Positions 1 to 6,299 of a stretch of DNA of 64,000 nt are shown here, piece by piece. Location: NCBI GenBank assembly GCA_016704145.1, contig JADJAS010000007.1, positions 1,612,001 through 1,676,000 of the forward strand, given 5' to 3'. The DNA comes from Rhodocyclaceae bacterium (GTDB taxonomy: Bacteria > Pseudomonadota > Gammaproteobacteria > Burkholderiales > Rhodocyclaceae). The position numbers and the translations under genes are program-made. Position 1 is the first letter of the stretch. Each line of letters opens with the position of its first letter. Below the pieces are notes generated by a model. That model saw only the letters and a program-made list of their open reading frames with translations, made no database searches and had not been told where the DNA came from.

Positions 1-1
1 C

Positions 2-1129
2 TACTTCGACACCGTCGCCGGCGACCCGATCATCGCCTTCATGGCCGAGCTGGGCGTCATCGTCCTGCTGCTGCAGATCGGTCTGGAGACCCGCCTGGCC
101 GAGCTCGTCAAGGTTGGCGGCCGGGCCAGCCTGGTCGGCAGCTTCGGCATCGTCGTGCCCTTCGCGCTCGGCGCCTTCGTGGTTGGGCCGTGGCTGCTGC
201 CTGGCCTGGAGCGCAACACCTATTTCTTCCTTGGCGCGACGCTGGCCGCGACTTCGGTGGGCATCACCGGCCGCGTCTTCCGCGACCTCGGCAAGCTCGG
301 CATGCCGGCGGCGCGCATCGTGCTCGGCGCGGCGGTGATCGACGACGTGCTCGGCCTGGTCATCCTCGCCGTCGTTTCCAGCCTTGTCCAGGCCGGCCAG
401 GTCAGCGTCGGCGAGGTGACGTGGATCATCGGCAAGAGCGTGCTTTTCCTAGCCGGCAGCATCTGGCTGGGCCGCATGATCGCGCCGCATTCCAGCCGCT
501 GGCTGGCCCGGCTCGACGCCGGCCCGTCGATGCTGTTCGCGCAGGTGCTGGCCACCGGCCTGTTCCTGGCGTGGCTGGCGCACGCCGCCGGGCTGGCCCC
601 GATCATCGGCGCCTTTGCCGCCGGACTGCTGTTCGAGCCGCTGTTCCTCAAGGATTTCCAGACGCCGCGCATCGTCCGCGAAATCGAGCCGCTGCTGCCC
701 GCCGGCGAGCCCGGCCTGGTCGATCGCCTGCGGCCAATCCTGACCCGGCACGCCGGCCACCAGCACGAGCACATGATCGAGCCGATCGGCTACTTCTTCG
801 TACCCGTCTTTTTCGTCCTCACCGGCATGCAGGTCGACCTGCGCACCCTGGCCGACCCGGCCGTCGTCGCCGTCGCGCTGGGCATCACCGCCGCCGCCGT
901 GGTCGGCAAGCTGGCCGCCGGCGTGTTCGCCGGCGACGCCGGCAAGTGGATCGTCGGCTGGGGCATGGTGCCGCGCGGCGAAGTCGGCCTCATCTTCGCC
1001 ATGGTCGGCAAACAGCTCGGCGTCATCTCGGAAACCATGTTCTCCGTCATCGTCATCATGGTCATCCTCACCACCTTGATCACGCCGCCGGTGCTGACCT
1101 GGTTGCTGCGGCGCGGGGGCGGCGCTTGA
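2..1129 (+). CDS. Monovalent cation:proton antiporter, CPA2 family (5' end outside window)
   Basis: Integral inner-membrane antiporter of the KefB/Na+-H+ exchanger type; the reading frame is open to the left edge, so the N-terminus is missing. About ten hydrophobic segments are visible. The motif VIDDVLGL carries the paired aspartates typical of the ion-binding helix, and ATSVGITGRVFRDLG and PRGEVGLI match the family's conserved loops. A hydrophilic loop contains a histidine cluster (RHAGHQHEHMIE), which is not a core feature of the family. There is no TrkA-N (RCK) domain: the protein ends soon after the last helix with an arginine- and glycine-rich tail. The stop overlaps the start of the next antiporter (TGATG), so the two are probably co-transcribed. 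The ion specificity cannot be read from the sequence. Confidence 0.85.
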   Translation, partial: YFDTVAGDPIIAFMAELGVIVLLLQIGLETRLAELVKVGGRASLVGSFGIVVPFALGAFVVGPWLLPGLERNTYFFLGATLAATSVGITGRVFRDLGKLGMPAARIVLGAAVIDDVLGLVILAVVSSLVQAGQVSVGEVTWIIGKSVLFLAGSIWLGRMIAPHSSRWLARLDAGPSMLFAQVLATGLFLAWLAHAAGLAPIIGAFAAGLLFEPLFLKDFQTPRIVREIEPLLPAGEPGLVDRLRPILTRHAGHQHEHMIEPIGYFFVPVFFVLTGMQVDLRTLADPAVVAVALGITAAAVVGKLAAGVFAGDAGKWIVGWGMVPRGEVGLIFAMVGKQLGVISETMFSVIVIMVILTTLITPPVLTWLLRRGGGA

Positions 1130-2211
1130 TGGGCATCTTTTGGTTCCTGCTCGGGCTTGGCGCCCTGGTCGCCGGCGCCGAACTGCTCGTGCGCGGCGCG
1201 TCGCGGCTGGCGCTGCTGTTCGGCATCTCGCCGCTGGTGGTCGGACTGACCGTCGTTTCCTTCGGTACCAGCGCGCCCGAACTGGCGGTGTCGGTTCAAT
1301 CGGCGTGGTCGGGCCAGGTGGACATCGCCATCGGCAACGTCGTCGGCAGCAACATCTTCAACGTGCTGGTCATCCTCGGCATTTCTGCACTGGTCGTGCC
1401 GCTGGTTGTGCACCAGCAGTTGATCCGCCAGGAAGTGCCCATCATGATCGGCGTGTCCCTGCTGCTGTGGGCGCTGGCGGCCGACGGCAGCATCGGTCGC
1501 GCAGAAGGTCTTCTCTTCGTCGGCATGCTGCTTGGCTACACGGCGCTCCTGGTCTGGCAAAGCCGGCGCGAAGGCCGGCAAGTGAATGTCGAATACGAAG
1601 AAGCCTTTGGCGACGGCGTGCCGGGCTGGCGCAACCACTGGTCCGTGCAGATCGCGCTCATCCTCGCCGGCTTGGCGCTGCTCGTGCTCGGCGCCCGCTG
1701 GCTGGTCGAGGCGGCCGTCGAGTTCGCGCGCTTTCTCGGTGTCAGCGAACTGATCATCGGCCTCACCATCGTCGCCGCCGGCACCTCGCTGCCGGAGGTG
1801 GCGACTTCCGTGCTCGCCGCCCTGCGCGGCGAACGCGACATCGCCGTCGGCAATGTCGTCGGCAGCAACATCTTCAACATCCTGGGCGTGCTCGGCGTTT
1901 CCGCCGCCGTCGCGCCCGCCGATCTGAGCGTCGCCCCTCAGGTGCTGGGCTTCGACCTGCCCGTGATGGCCGGCATCGCCGTCATCTGCCTGCCCATTTT
2001 CTTCACCGACAGCCAGATCACGCGCGGCAACGGTGCGCTGCTGCTGGCGCTCTACGCCGCCTATACCGCCTACCTGGCCATGCACGCCACCGGCCATGGC
2101 GCCCTTGCCGCCTACGCCGAGATCATGGGCGGCATCGTCCTGCCCGTCGTCGCCGTCGTGCTGGTCGTGCTTGCCTGGCGGCATTGGCGTGCCCGCCCGC
2201 GCGCCGTCTGA
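1129..2211 (+). CDS. Calcium/sodium antiporter, CaCA family (YrbG-like)
   Basis: Inner-membrane exchanger of 360 residues, the normal length for bacterial YrbG-type Ca2+/Na+ antiporters. It shows the internal duplication that defines the family: each half has an alpha-repeat, first VSFGTSAPELAVS followed by GNVVGSNIFNVL, then AAGTSLPEVATS followed by GNVVGSNIFNIL. The acidic residues in these repeats form the cation site. About ten membrane helices are seen. The ATG overlaps the preceding stop by one base, giving translational coupling with the CPA2 antiporter. The TGA stop is fused to a copy of the 23-bp dispersed repeat, whose first A is the last base of the stop codon. Confidence 0.92.
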   Translation: MGIFWFLLGLGALVAGAELLVRGASRLALLFGISPLVVGLTVVSFGTSAPELAVSVQSAWSGQVDIAIGNVVGSNIFNVLVILGISALVVPLVVHQQLIRQEVPIMIGVSLLLWALAADGSIGRAEGLLFVGMLLGYTALLVWQSRREGRQVNVEYEEAFGDGVPGWRNHWSVQIALILAGLALLVLGARWLVEAAVEFARFLGVSELIIGLTIVAAGTSLPEVATSVLAALRGERDIAVGNVVGSNIFNILGVLGVSAAVAPADLSVAPQVLGFDLPVMAGIAVICLPIFFTDSQITRGNGALLLALYAAYTAYLAMHATGHGALAAYAEIMGGIVLPVVAVVLVVLAWRHWRARPRAV

Positions 2212-2233
2212 AAGTCAGCCGTCGCGGCACGCC
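2211..2233 (+). repeat. 23-bp dispersed repeat, copy 1
   Basis: Begins AAAGTCAGCC, centre GTC, ends GCGGCACGCC. It is fused to the TGA of the upstream antiporter gene. Identical over all 23 bases to the copies at 2999, 3717 and 10199. Confidence 0.9.
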
Positions 2234-2245
2234 GGGGCGCGTCGC

Positions 2246-2288
2246 TTGCCAATCTCGCCATGATTTCCTATAGTAAGGAATCCTTACT
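2246..2288 (+). promoter_or_regulatory. Promoter with overlapping palindromic operator for the AbrB/PIN module
   Basis: A -35 like TTGCCA (2246-2251) and a -10 like TATAGT (2269-2274) are separated by 17 bp. A perfect palindrome (AGTAAGGA, one A, TCCTTACT; 2272-2288) covers the -10 and the expected start of transcription. This is the usual arrangement for autorepression by an antitoxin. The promoter and dyad are seen directly; binding by the AbrB-type protein downstream is inferred. Confidence 0.7.
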
Positions 2289-2299
2289 TAAACGAATTC

Positions 2300-2524
2300 A
2301 TGATGCTTGCCAAAATCACTGCGAAGAACCAGCTCACGCTGCCCAAGAGCGTCGTGGCGGCCGTCGGTCCGGTCGAGTACTTCGATGTCGAGACCCGCAA
2401 CGGCGCCATCGTACTGACGCCGGTGCGCATCCAGCGGGGTGATGCCGTGCGCGCCAAGCTTGCCGAGCTGGGATTGCGGGACGACGATATCGCCGACGCC
2501 GTGGCCTGGGCACGCAAGAAGTGA
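2300..2524 (+). CDS. AbrB/MazE-family antitoxin (SpoVT-AbrB fold)
   Basis: A 74-residue DNA-binding antitoxin. The N-terminal half (MLAKITAKNQLTLPKSV) is a textbook swapped-hairpin AbrB motif. The C-terminal half, rich in charged residues and ending in AWARKK, is the part expected to wrap the toxin. Its stop overlaps the GTG start of the PIN gene by 4 bases, the standard antitoxin-toxin coupling. It probably represses its own promoter through the palindrome just upstream. A second ATG directly follows the first, so the start is uncertain by one codon. Confidence 0.85.
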   Translation: MMLAKITAKNQLTLPKSVVAAVGPVEYFDVETRNGAIVLTPVRIQRGDAVRAKLAELGLRDDDIADAVAWARKK

Positions 2525-2955
2525 AACGTCGCGCGGCGCGCCCCCGCGTCGTCATCGACACGAATCTCGTCCTATCGGCGCTGGTCTTTGCGCAAGGTCG
2601 CCTCGTCCCGCTGCGCCTCGCCTGGCAGGCGCATGCCATCGAACCGTTGATCTCGCGCGCCACGGCGGCCGAACTGATCCGCGTCCTGGCCTATCCGAAA
2701 TTCAAGCTGACCGCCGCCGAACAGCAGGAGCTGCTCGCCGACTACCTCCCTTACTGCACCACGATCGTCCTGCCCGATCCGCCCCCTGTCACGCCCGCCT
2801 GCCGCGATCCGTTCGATCTGCCCTTTCTGCAGCTGGCGCTTGCCGGCAAGGCGGATGCGCTCGTGACGGGCGACGGCGACCTGCTGGCCTTGGCCGATGT
2901 ATTCGCGCCGCCGATCCTGAGTGCCGAGCAGTTTCTTGGCCGACTTCCCGGATGA
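2521..2955 (+). CDS. PIN-domain toxin (COG1569-type VapC-like ribonuclease)
   Basis: Putative endoribonuclease toxin of 144 residues, partner of the AbrB-type antitoxin it overlaps. PIN hallmarks are visible: RVVIDTNLVLSAL near the N-terminus with the first catalytic Asp, a Glu in TAAELIRVL, the acidic CRDPFDLPFL segment and the distal VTGDGDLLAL with further metal-binding aspartates. The arrangement resembles the 'putative toxin component, PIN family' group rather than classical short VapC. The start is GTG. All catalytic acidic residues appear present, so it is likely active. Confidence 0.85.
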   Translation: MKRRAARPRVVIDTNLVLSALVFAQGRLVPLRLAWQAHAIEPLISRATAAELIRVLAYPKFKLTAAEQQELLADYLPYCTTIVLPDPPPVTPACRDPFDLPFLQLALAGKADALVTGDGDLLALADVFAPPILSAEQFLGRLPG

Positions 2956-2963
2956 ACTCTCTC

Positions 2964-2993
2964 ATCGCGCTCGTTACCATCGAGCCGGGCCGC
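2964..2993 (+). pseudogene. Relic of the 3' end of a DUF5615 toxin gene
   Basis: This non-coding stretch aligns base for base with the last third of the DUF5615 gene near 3627-3655 (about 25 of 28 positions); both read ALVT(I/V)EP in the matching frame. Like the longer copy it is followed shortly by the 23-bp repeat. It therefore looks like the remnant of a second DUF5615 gene whose body was deleted. Confidence 0.6.
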
Positions 2994-2998
2994 TCGCC

Positions 2999-3021
2999 AA
3001 AGTCAGCCGTCGCGGCACGCC
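2999..3021 (+). repeat. 23-bp dispersed repeat, copy 2
   Basis: Intergenic copy, same sequence as copy 1 (centre GTC, right arm GCGGCACGCC). It lies between the DUF5615 relic and the restriction-enzyme tail relic. Confidence 0.9.
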
Positions 3022-3059
3022 GGGCTGGCGGACTGGAAGACTGGCGGTGGTTACGGTAA
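3022..3059 (+). pseudogene. Relic of the C-terminus of an MmeI-like restriction-modification gene
   Basis: In frame it reads GGLEDWRWLR followed by a TAA stop. This closely matches the true C-terminus of the restriction-modification protein ending at 9554 (SLEDGRWMR and stop). No start or body accompanies it, so it is read as the tail of a lost or displaced copy. The DUF433/DUF5615 module begins immediately after it. Confidence 0.5.
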
Positions 3060-3092
3060 GGTATGAATTTGACAATGTTTCGGGAGCAACTC

Positions 3093-3323
3093 ATGGCAAC
3101 CCTCGACCGTATTACCCAGGATCCCGCCGTCATGGGAGGCAAACCCTGTATTCGAGGCTTGCGGGTTACCGTGGGCGCGATCGTCGGGCAGATTGGAGCG
3201 GGGCGCAACGTGCAGGACATTCTCGGCGACTATCCCTACCTCGAACAGGAAGACGTCGCACAGGCCCTGCGTTACGCGGCCTGGCGCGCCGAGGAACGCG
3301 AGGTACGCCTGGCGGCCGCATGA
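3093..3323 (+). CDS. DUF433-family antitoxin
   Basis: Small helical DNA-binding antitoxin of about 76 residues. The signature RITQDPAVMGGKPCIRG followed by a helix-turn-helix (VGQIGAGRNVQDILGDYPYL) is characteristic of DUF433. These proteins are normally paired with a DUF5615 PIN-like toxin, which follows here with a 4-base overlap. I prefer the ATG at 3093 because GGGAG lies 7 bases upstream; an in-frame ATG at 3063 would add ten residues with no proper ribosome site. The antitoxin is intact while its partner toxin is frameshifted. Confidence 0.85.
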   Translation: MATLDRITQDPAVMGGKPCIRGLRVTVGAIVGQIGAGRNVQDILGDYPYLEQEDVAQALRYAAWRAEEREVRLAAA

Positions 3324-3699
3324 AGCTGCTGGTCGACATGAACCTTTCCCCGAAGTGGGCGGGGTTCCTTGAATCGGCCGGCTTCGCGGCGGTCCATTGG
3401 TCGCGGGTGGGTCGCGCCAATGCGCCTGATGCCGAGAGATCATGCGGTATGCGCGCGAGGGCGGCCACGTGGTGCTCACCTGTGACCTCGATTTCGGCAC
3501 CATTCTCGCCGTCACCCACGGCGACAAACCCAGCGTTGTTCAACTGCGTTCCGACAGCCTGAGCCACGAAGACATCGGCGTGCAAGTAGTCGGCGCGTTG
3601 CGCCAGATGGAAGACGAACTGGCGCGCGGCGCGCTCGTTACCGTCGAGCCGGAACGCACGCGCTTGCGCGTCCTGACGCTGCCCATCGAAGGATCGTAG
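3320..3699 (+). pseudogene. DUF5615 PIN-like toxin, disrupted by a 2-bp duplication
   Basis: The first 39 codons (MKLLVDMNLSPKWAGFLES and on to NAPDAE) and the following segment (IMRYAREGGHVVLTCDLDFG, then TILAVTHG) are both excellent DUF5615 sequence but lie in different frames. At 3434-3438 the DNA reads GAGAG; removing one AG (3437-3438) restores a single frame of about 126 codons ending at 3699. The acidic residues of the PIN-like site (VDMNLSP and TCDLDFG) are present in the restored protein. As written the gene yields a truncated or aberrant product. A sequencing error at the AG dinucleotide cannot be excluded. Adjacent to its DUF433 antitoxin. Confidence 0.75.
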
Positions 3700-3716
3700 C
3701 GCGACGACTGCCCGCG

Positions 3717-3739
3717 AAAGTCAGCCGTCGCGGCACGCC
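3717..3739 (+). repeat. 23-bp dispersed repeat, copy 3
   Basis: Intergenic, 17 bases after the stop of the DUF5615 gene and in the same orientation. Identical to copies 1, 2 and 6. Confidence 0.9.
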
Positions 3740-3806
3740 GGACAGGCGCATCTGGTGAGCCTCTGTCGGCCGACAATTCCGACATCAGGTTCCCAAGGGG
3801 ATGGAG

Positions 3807-4652
3807 ATGTTGGCAACGACATCGCGAGTGGTGGCTGCTTCGAGTCATCTCACCGACCAGTTGCGGCGGGAACTCGCCGCGCTAATCGAAAGCATCGACG
3901 AAATGCGCACCCGTAGCGGACCGCTTCTGGCTGCGCGCTACCAGGCGGCGTTGGGACGACTGGAACTGCAATTGCTTGAAATTCAACTGGAGATTCGGAT
4001 GGTCAGGCGGCGCCATGCCAACCTGCTTGCGAGAGTCAATCTCGGCAAGCCGGTCACGCAGTCCGTTCTCGGGGAAATTGATCGTTCCATAGAGGCGGAA
4101 GTCGCCCGATGGCGTGAGCAGGTTGTCGCTCGGGAGCGAGCTCTTGTCGATGCAGCCCAACTGATTGCGAGTGTGACACTGGCCGACGCGCAAGAGGCTC
4201 GGAGAGTCAAGGCCGCCTATCGGCGACTCGCGCGTTTGCTTCATCCTGACGCCAGCCCGGAGCACGGGAGCCTGTTCGAGAAGTACTGGTCCGCCGTGCA
4301 AGAATCCTACTGCCGGGTTGACGCGGTGCTGATTGAGGCGCTCCTGCATCTGGTCGAGCATGCCATCGCCGAGCGCGATGCATTGCCGGCGATTGATGAC
4401 GACACGGAAGTGACGCGCCTGCGAGCGCTCGTTGCAGCGCATGCGGAGCGTCTGGCGCGGCTGAAAAGGGAGCCGCCGCACTGCTACGCCGACCGTTTGA
4501 TGGATGACGCCTGGGTCGCCTCGCATCAGGCAATGTTAGAGGAGCACATTGCCGCCGAGTCGTGTCGCTTGGCGCAACTTGTCATTCGACAGACCGATCT
4601 ACTCGCGCAACTGGGGGTGGCACCACGTCCTGTACCAGGGGATCGCTCATGA
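3807..4652 (+). CDS. Coiled-coil protein with a J-domain-like segment (function unknown)
   Basis: A soluble protein of about 281 residues that I do not recognise as a named family. Residues 20-120 are strongly helical and charged, as in a coiled coil. They are followed by VKAAYRRLARLLHPD, a very good match to helix II plus the HPD tripeptide of DnaJ J-domains (HPD near residue 147), and a helix-III-like stretch (FEKYWSAVQESYC). More charged helices make up the C-terminal third. No zinc fingers or peptide-binding DnaJ domains are seen. AGGGG sits 6 bases before the ATG at 3807; an ATG at 3801 is also in frame but abuts it. The stop overlaps the next start (ATGA), so it is coupled to a HIRAN protein. 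A chaperone-recruiting role is inference only. Confidence 0.7.
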   Translation: MLATTSRVVAASSHLTDQLRRELAALIESIDEMRTRSGPLLAARYQAALGRLELQLLEIQLEIRMVRRRHANLLARVNLGKPVTQSVLGEIDRSIEAEVARWREQVVARERALVDAAQLIASVTLADAQEARRVKAAYRRLARLLHPDASPEHGSLFEKYWSAVQESYCRVDAVLIEALLHLVEHAIAERDALPAIDDDTEVTRLRALVAAHAERLARLKREPPHCYADRLMDDAWVASHQAMLEEHIAAESCRLAQLVIRQTDLLAQLGVAPRPVPGDRS

Positions 4653-5056
4653 GTACTCAGATGACGGTCGTCAGCGCAACGCAGCAGCTGATGGCAAAGT
4701 CGTTCACCGACAGAATGGTCGGCCTGCCGTTGGGTGGCGACATCTTTCTGCTCGAAACCCATGTGGCCGGACTACAGTATTACCAGGCGAGCGAGATAGT
4801 GGGGCGGTTGCAGGCAGGCAATACGCTTATCTTGCGGCGAGAGCCCGCCAATCCTCACGATGACCTGGCCATTGAAATACTTGTCGCCAGTGGTCAAAAG
4901 CTCGGTTATGTGCCACGTTTCCGGAACCCGGTGCTCGCGCGCCTGATGGATGCCGGCAAGGAACTGCTTGCGACAGTGGCGATCATCGACGCCAATTCAC
5001 GCTATGCCATCGAGCGACTGCCGGAAGTCCGGCTCAAGATTTCGCTGCGCGATTGA
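4649..5056 (+). CDS. HIRAN-domain protein, stand-alone
   Basis: A 135-residue protein whose residues 33-105 match the HIRAN domain: LLETHVAGLQYY, then LRREPANPHDDLAIEI and LGYVPR. HIRAN domains are OB-like modules known from the helicase HLTF, where they hold the 3' end of single-stranded DNA. Here no helicase or nuclease is attached. The gene is translationally coupled to the J-domain-like gene (4-base overlap), so the two probably act together. No signal peptide is present, unlike the second HIRAN protein encoded at 27627-27989. Role unknown; position within a TA and restriction island suggests a stress or defence function. Confidence 0.8.
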   Translation: MSTQMTVVSATQQLMAKSFTDRMVGLPLGGDIFLLETHVAGLQYYQASEIVGRLQAGNTLILRREPANPHDDLAIEILVASGQKLGYVPRFRNPVLARLMDAGKELLATVAIIDANSRYAIERLPEVRLKISLRD

Positions 5057-5131
5057 TCGAAATCTATATTGGATCGCCATTGTCTCGGCATGCTACGATG
5101 CGCATGTATACAAACGCCTTGGAGATGCGAT

Positions 5132-5368
5132 ATGGATACCGCCGTCGTCACGCTGCGCGTACCCGTCGAGATCAAGGAGCAACTCGACAGGCTGGCCGAT
5201 GCCACGCACCGCTCCAAGTCCTGGCTGGCGGGCGAGGCGATCCGGCGCTACCTCGATCTCGAAGCCTGGCAGATCGGCGAAATTGCCCATGCGCTGACCG
5301 AGGCCGATGCCGGCGACTTCGCGACGGATGACGATGTCGCGGCGGTGAAGGCCCGCCATGCGGGTTAG
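5132..5368 (+). CDS. Ribbon-helix-helix (CopG/ParD-like) antitoxin
   Basis: A 78-residue antitoxin. The N-terminus TAVVTLRVPVEIKEQLDRL is a classic ribbon-helix-helix beta strand and helix, followed by ATHRSKSWLAGEAIRRYL. The acidic C-terminal tail (ALTEADAGDFATDDD) is the toxin-neutralising part. GGAG lies 7 bases before the ATG. It overlaps the ParE-like toxin by 11 bases. Upstream, an imperfect dyad CATGC...GCATG (5089-5106) surrounds a possible -10 (TACGAT) and may be the operator; the promoter lies partly within the end of the HIRAN gene. Confidence 0.85.
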   Translation: MDTAVVTLRVPVEIKEQLDRLADATHRSKSWLAGEAIRRYLDLEAWQIGEIAHALTEADAGDFATDDDVAAVKARHAG

Positions 5369-5648
5369 GTGGCTGCGTCGCGCCCTGCGGAATCTCGACG
5401 AGGAAGCCGCTTTCATCGCGCAGGACAGCCCGAAGAGCGCCGCCGCTTTCGTCGAGCACCTGCTGGACAGCGCCGAGCTGCTCGCGGCGCAACCGCAAAT
5501 GGGGCGTCCCGGCCGCGTGCCGGGAACGCGCGAACTGGTCGTCACGCGCTTTCCCTACATCCTGCCGTATCGGGTCCGTGAGCAGAACGTCGAAATCCTG
5601 CGGGTGTTCCACACCGCCCGCAGGTGGCCGGGCGATTTTCAACGATAG
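5358..5648 (+). CDS. RelE/ParE-family toxin
   Basis: A 96-residue toxin of the RelE/ParE superfamily. Visible features are the N-terminal helix pair (LRRALRNLDEEAAFIAQD), the conserved GRPGRVPGTRELVV turn and the C-terminal strand EILRVFHTARRWP. ParE members poison DNA gyrase and RelE members cut mRNA at the ribosome; the tail here (HTARRWP) is typical of the ParE-annotated group, but the target cannot be proven from sequence. Overlaps its ribbon-helix-helix antitoxin. Confidence 0.87.
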   Translation: MRVRWLRRALRNLDEEAAFIAQDSPKSAAAFVEHLLDSAELLAAQPQMGRPGRVPGTRELVVTRFPYILPYRVREQNVEILRVFHTARRWPGDFQR

Positions 5649-5654
5649 GCGACG

Positions 5655-5690
5655 TCCTCGGTCGCGCCCGCAAGTTGGAAGACGGGGCCG
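5655..5690 (+). pseudogene. Second relic of the restriction-modification gene tail
   Basis: Thirty-one bases match the 3' end of the MmeI-like gene (around 9509-9539) at about 27 positions. In frame they read VLGRARKLEDG, against TLGRARSLEDG in the intact protein. It stands just before the orphan antitoxin at 5736, echoing the relic in front of the DUF433 gene. Confidence 0.55.
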
Positions 5691-5735
5691 TTGGATGGGG
5701 TATGTTAGTGGCTAACCATGTTCGGAGCTGAAGAC

Positions 5736-5945
5736 ATGAACCAGATCGTCATTGCCCCAGAAGTACTCGAACGCTTCCACGAACTGGCGACAACCACTCA
5801 TCGGACCGACGCTGACCTGATCGATGAGGCGCTCAACAGTTACCTGGCGGCTGACCGGCATTACCTGAATGTGTTGCTGGTGAGAATTTCGGGCGCTGCG
5901 GCGCTTTGCCGGGGGCGGGGGGGAGTGGGCGCGTCCTCTGGCTGA
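5736..5945 (+). CDS. Orphan ribbon-helix-helix antitoxin, C-terminus degenerate
   Basis: About 69 residues. The first 45 (MNQIVIAPEVLERFHELATT, then HRTDADLIDEALNSYL) resemble a CopG-type antitoxin. After LNVLLVRIS the sequence turns into a glycine- and cysteine-rich tail (CRGRGGVGASSG) unlike any antitoxin, so the toxin-binding tail has probably been lost. No toxin gene follows. GGAG lies 8 bases upstream of the ATG, and a small dyad (GTTAG, TGG, CTAAC; 5704-5716) precedes it. Likely a decaying remnant that may still bind DNA. Confidence 0.6.
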   Translation: MNQIVIAPEVLERFHELATTTHRTDADLIDEALNSYLAADRHYLNVLLVRISGAAALCRGRGGVGASSG

Positions 5946-6007
5946 GAGAAGCACTGAAGATTCTTCGAGGAATCAGCCGGTTCGATACCGAATGCCGAGG
6001 CGATGTG

Positions 6008-6232
6008 ATGGATCTGTTTGGCTTTTTCAGGAAACCAATTCCTTGCGGTGATCCCGAGTGGAACGGGCTGGCGTTCGACATCGACGATCCGCGCATTCCC
6101 GAAGCGATCCGGGCGGCCGCGAGTTCAATGTACCAGCTTGGCATGGCCATGTATTTTCACGCCACCACGCAAGGCGGCGAGTGGTGGCTGATGGATGGCG
6201 ACAACATCGTCGAAGCCTTCTGGCTGGAGTAG
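6008..6232 (+). CDS. Hypothetical protein, 74 aa
   Basis: I do not recognise this small protein. It starts MDLFGFFRKPIPCGDPEW and contains two tryptophan-rich stretches (GGEWWLMDG and EAFWLE). It has no signal peptide or membrane segment. The compact acidic composition would suit an immunity or adaptor protein, but nothing specific supports this. The gene lies 67 bases before the restriction-modification gene and may be co-transcribed with it. Confidence 0.45.
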   Translation: MDLFGFFRKPIPCGDPEWNGLAFDIDDPRIPEAIRAAASSMYQLGMAMYFHATTQGGEWWLMDGDNIVEAFWLE

Positions 6233-6299
6233 ATCGGCGAACCAATCCGCCATGGGCGCAGCGACTGACCGGTGGGTTCGCCGCTACAATCCCGCCATC

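Noticed and set aside
2203..2212. GCCGTCTGAA, the core of the Neisseria DNA uptake sequence
   Set aside because: Occurs at a single repeat copy because of the codons before the stop; the other copies do not have it.
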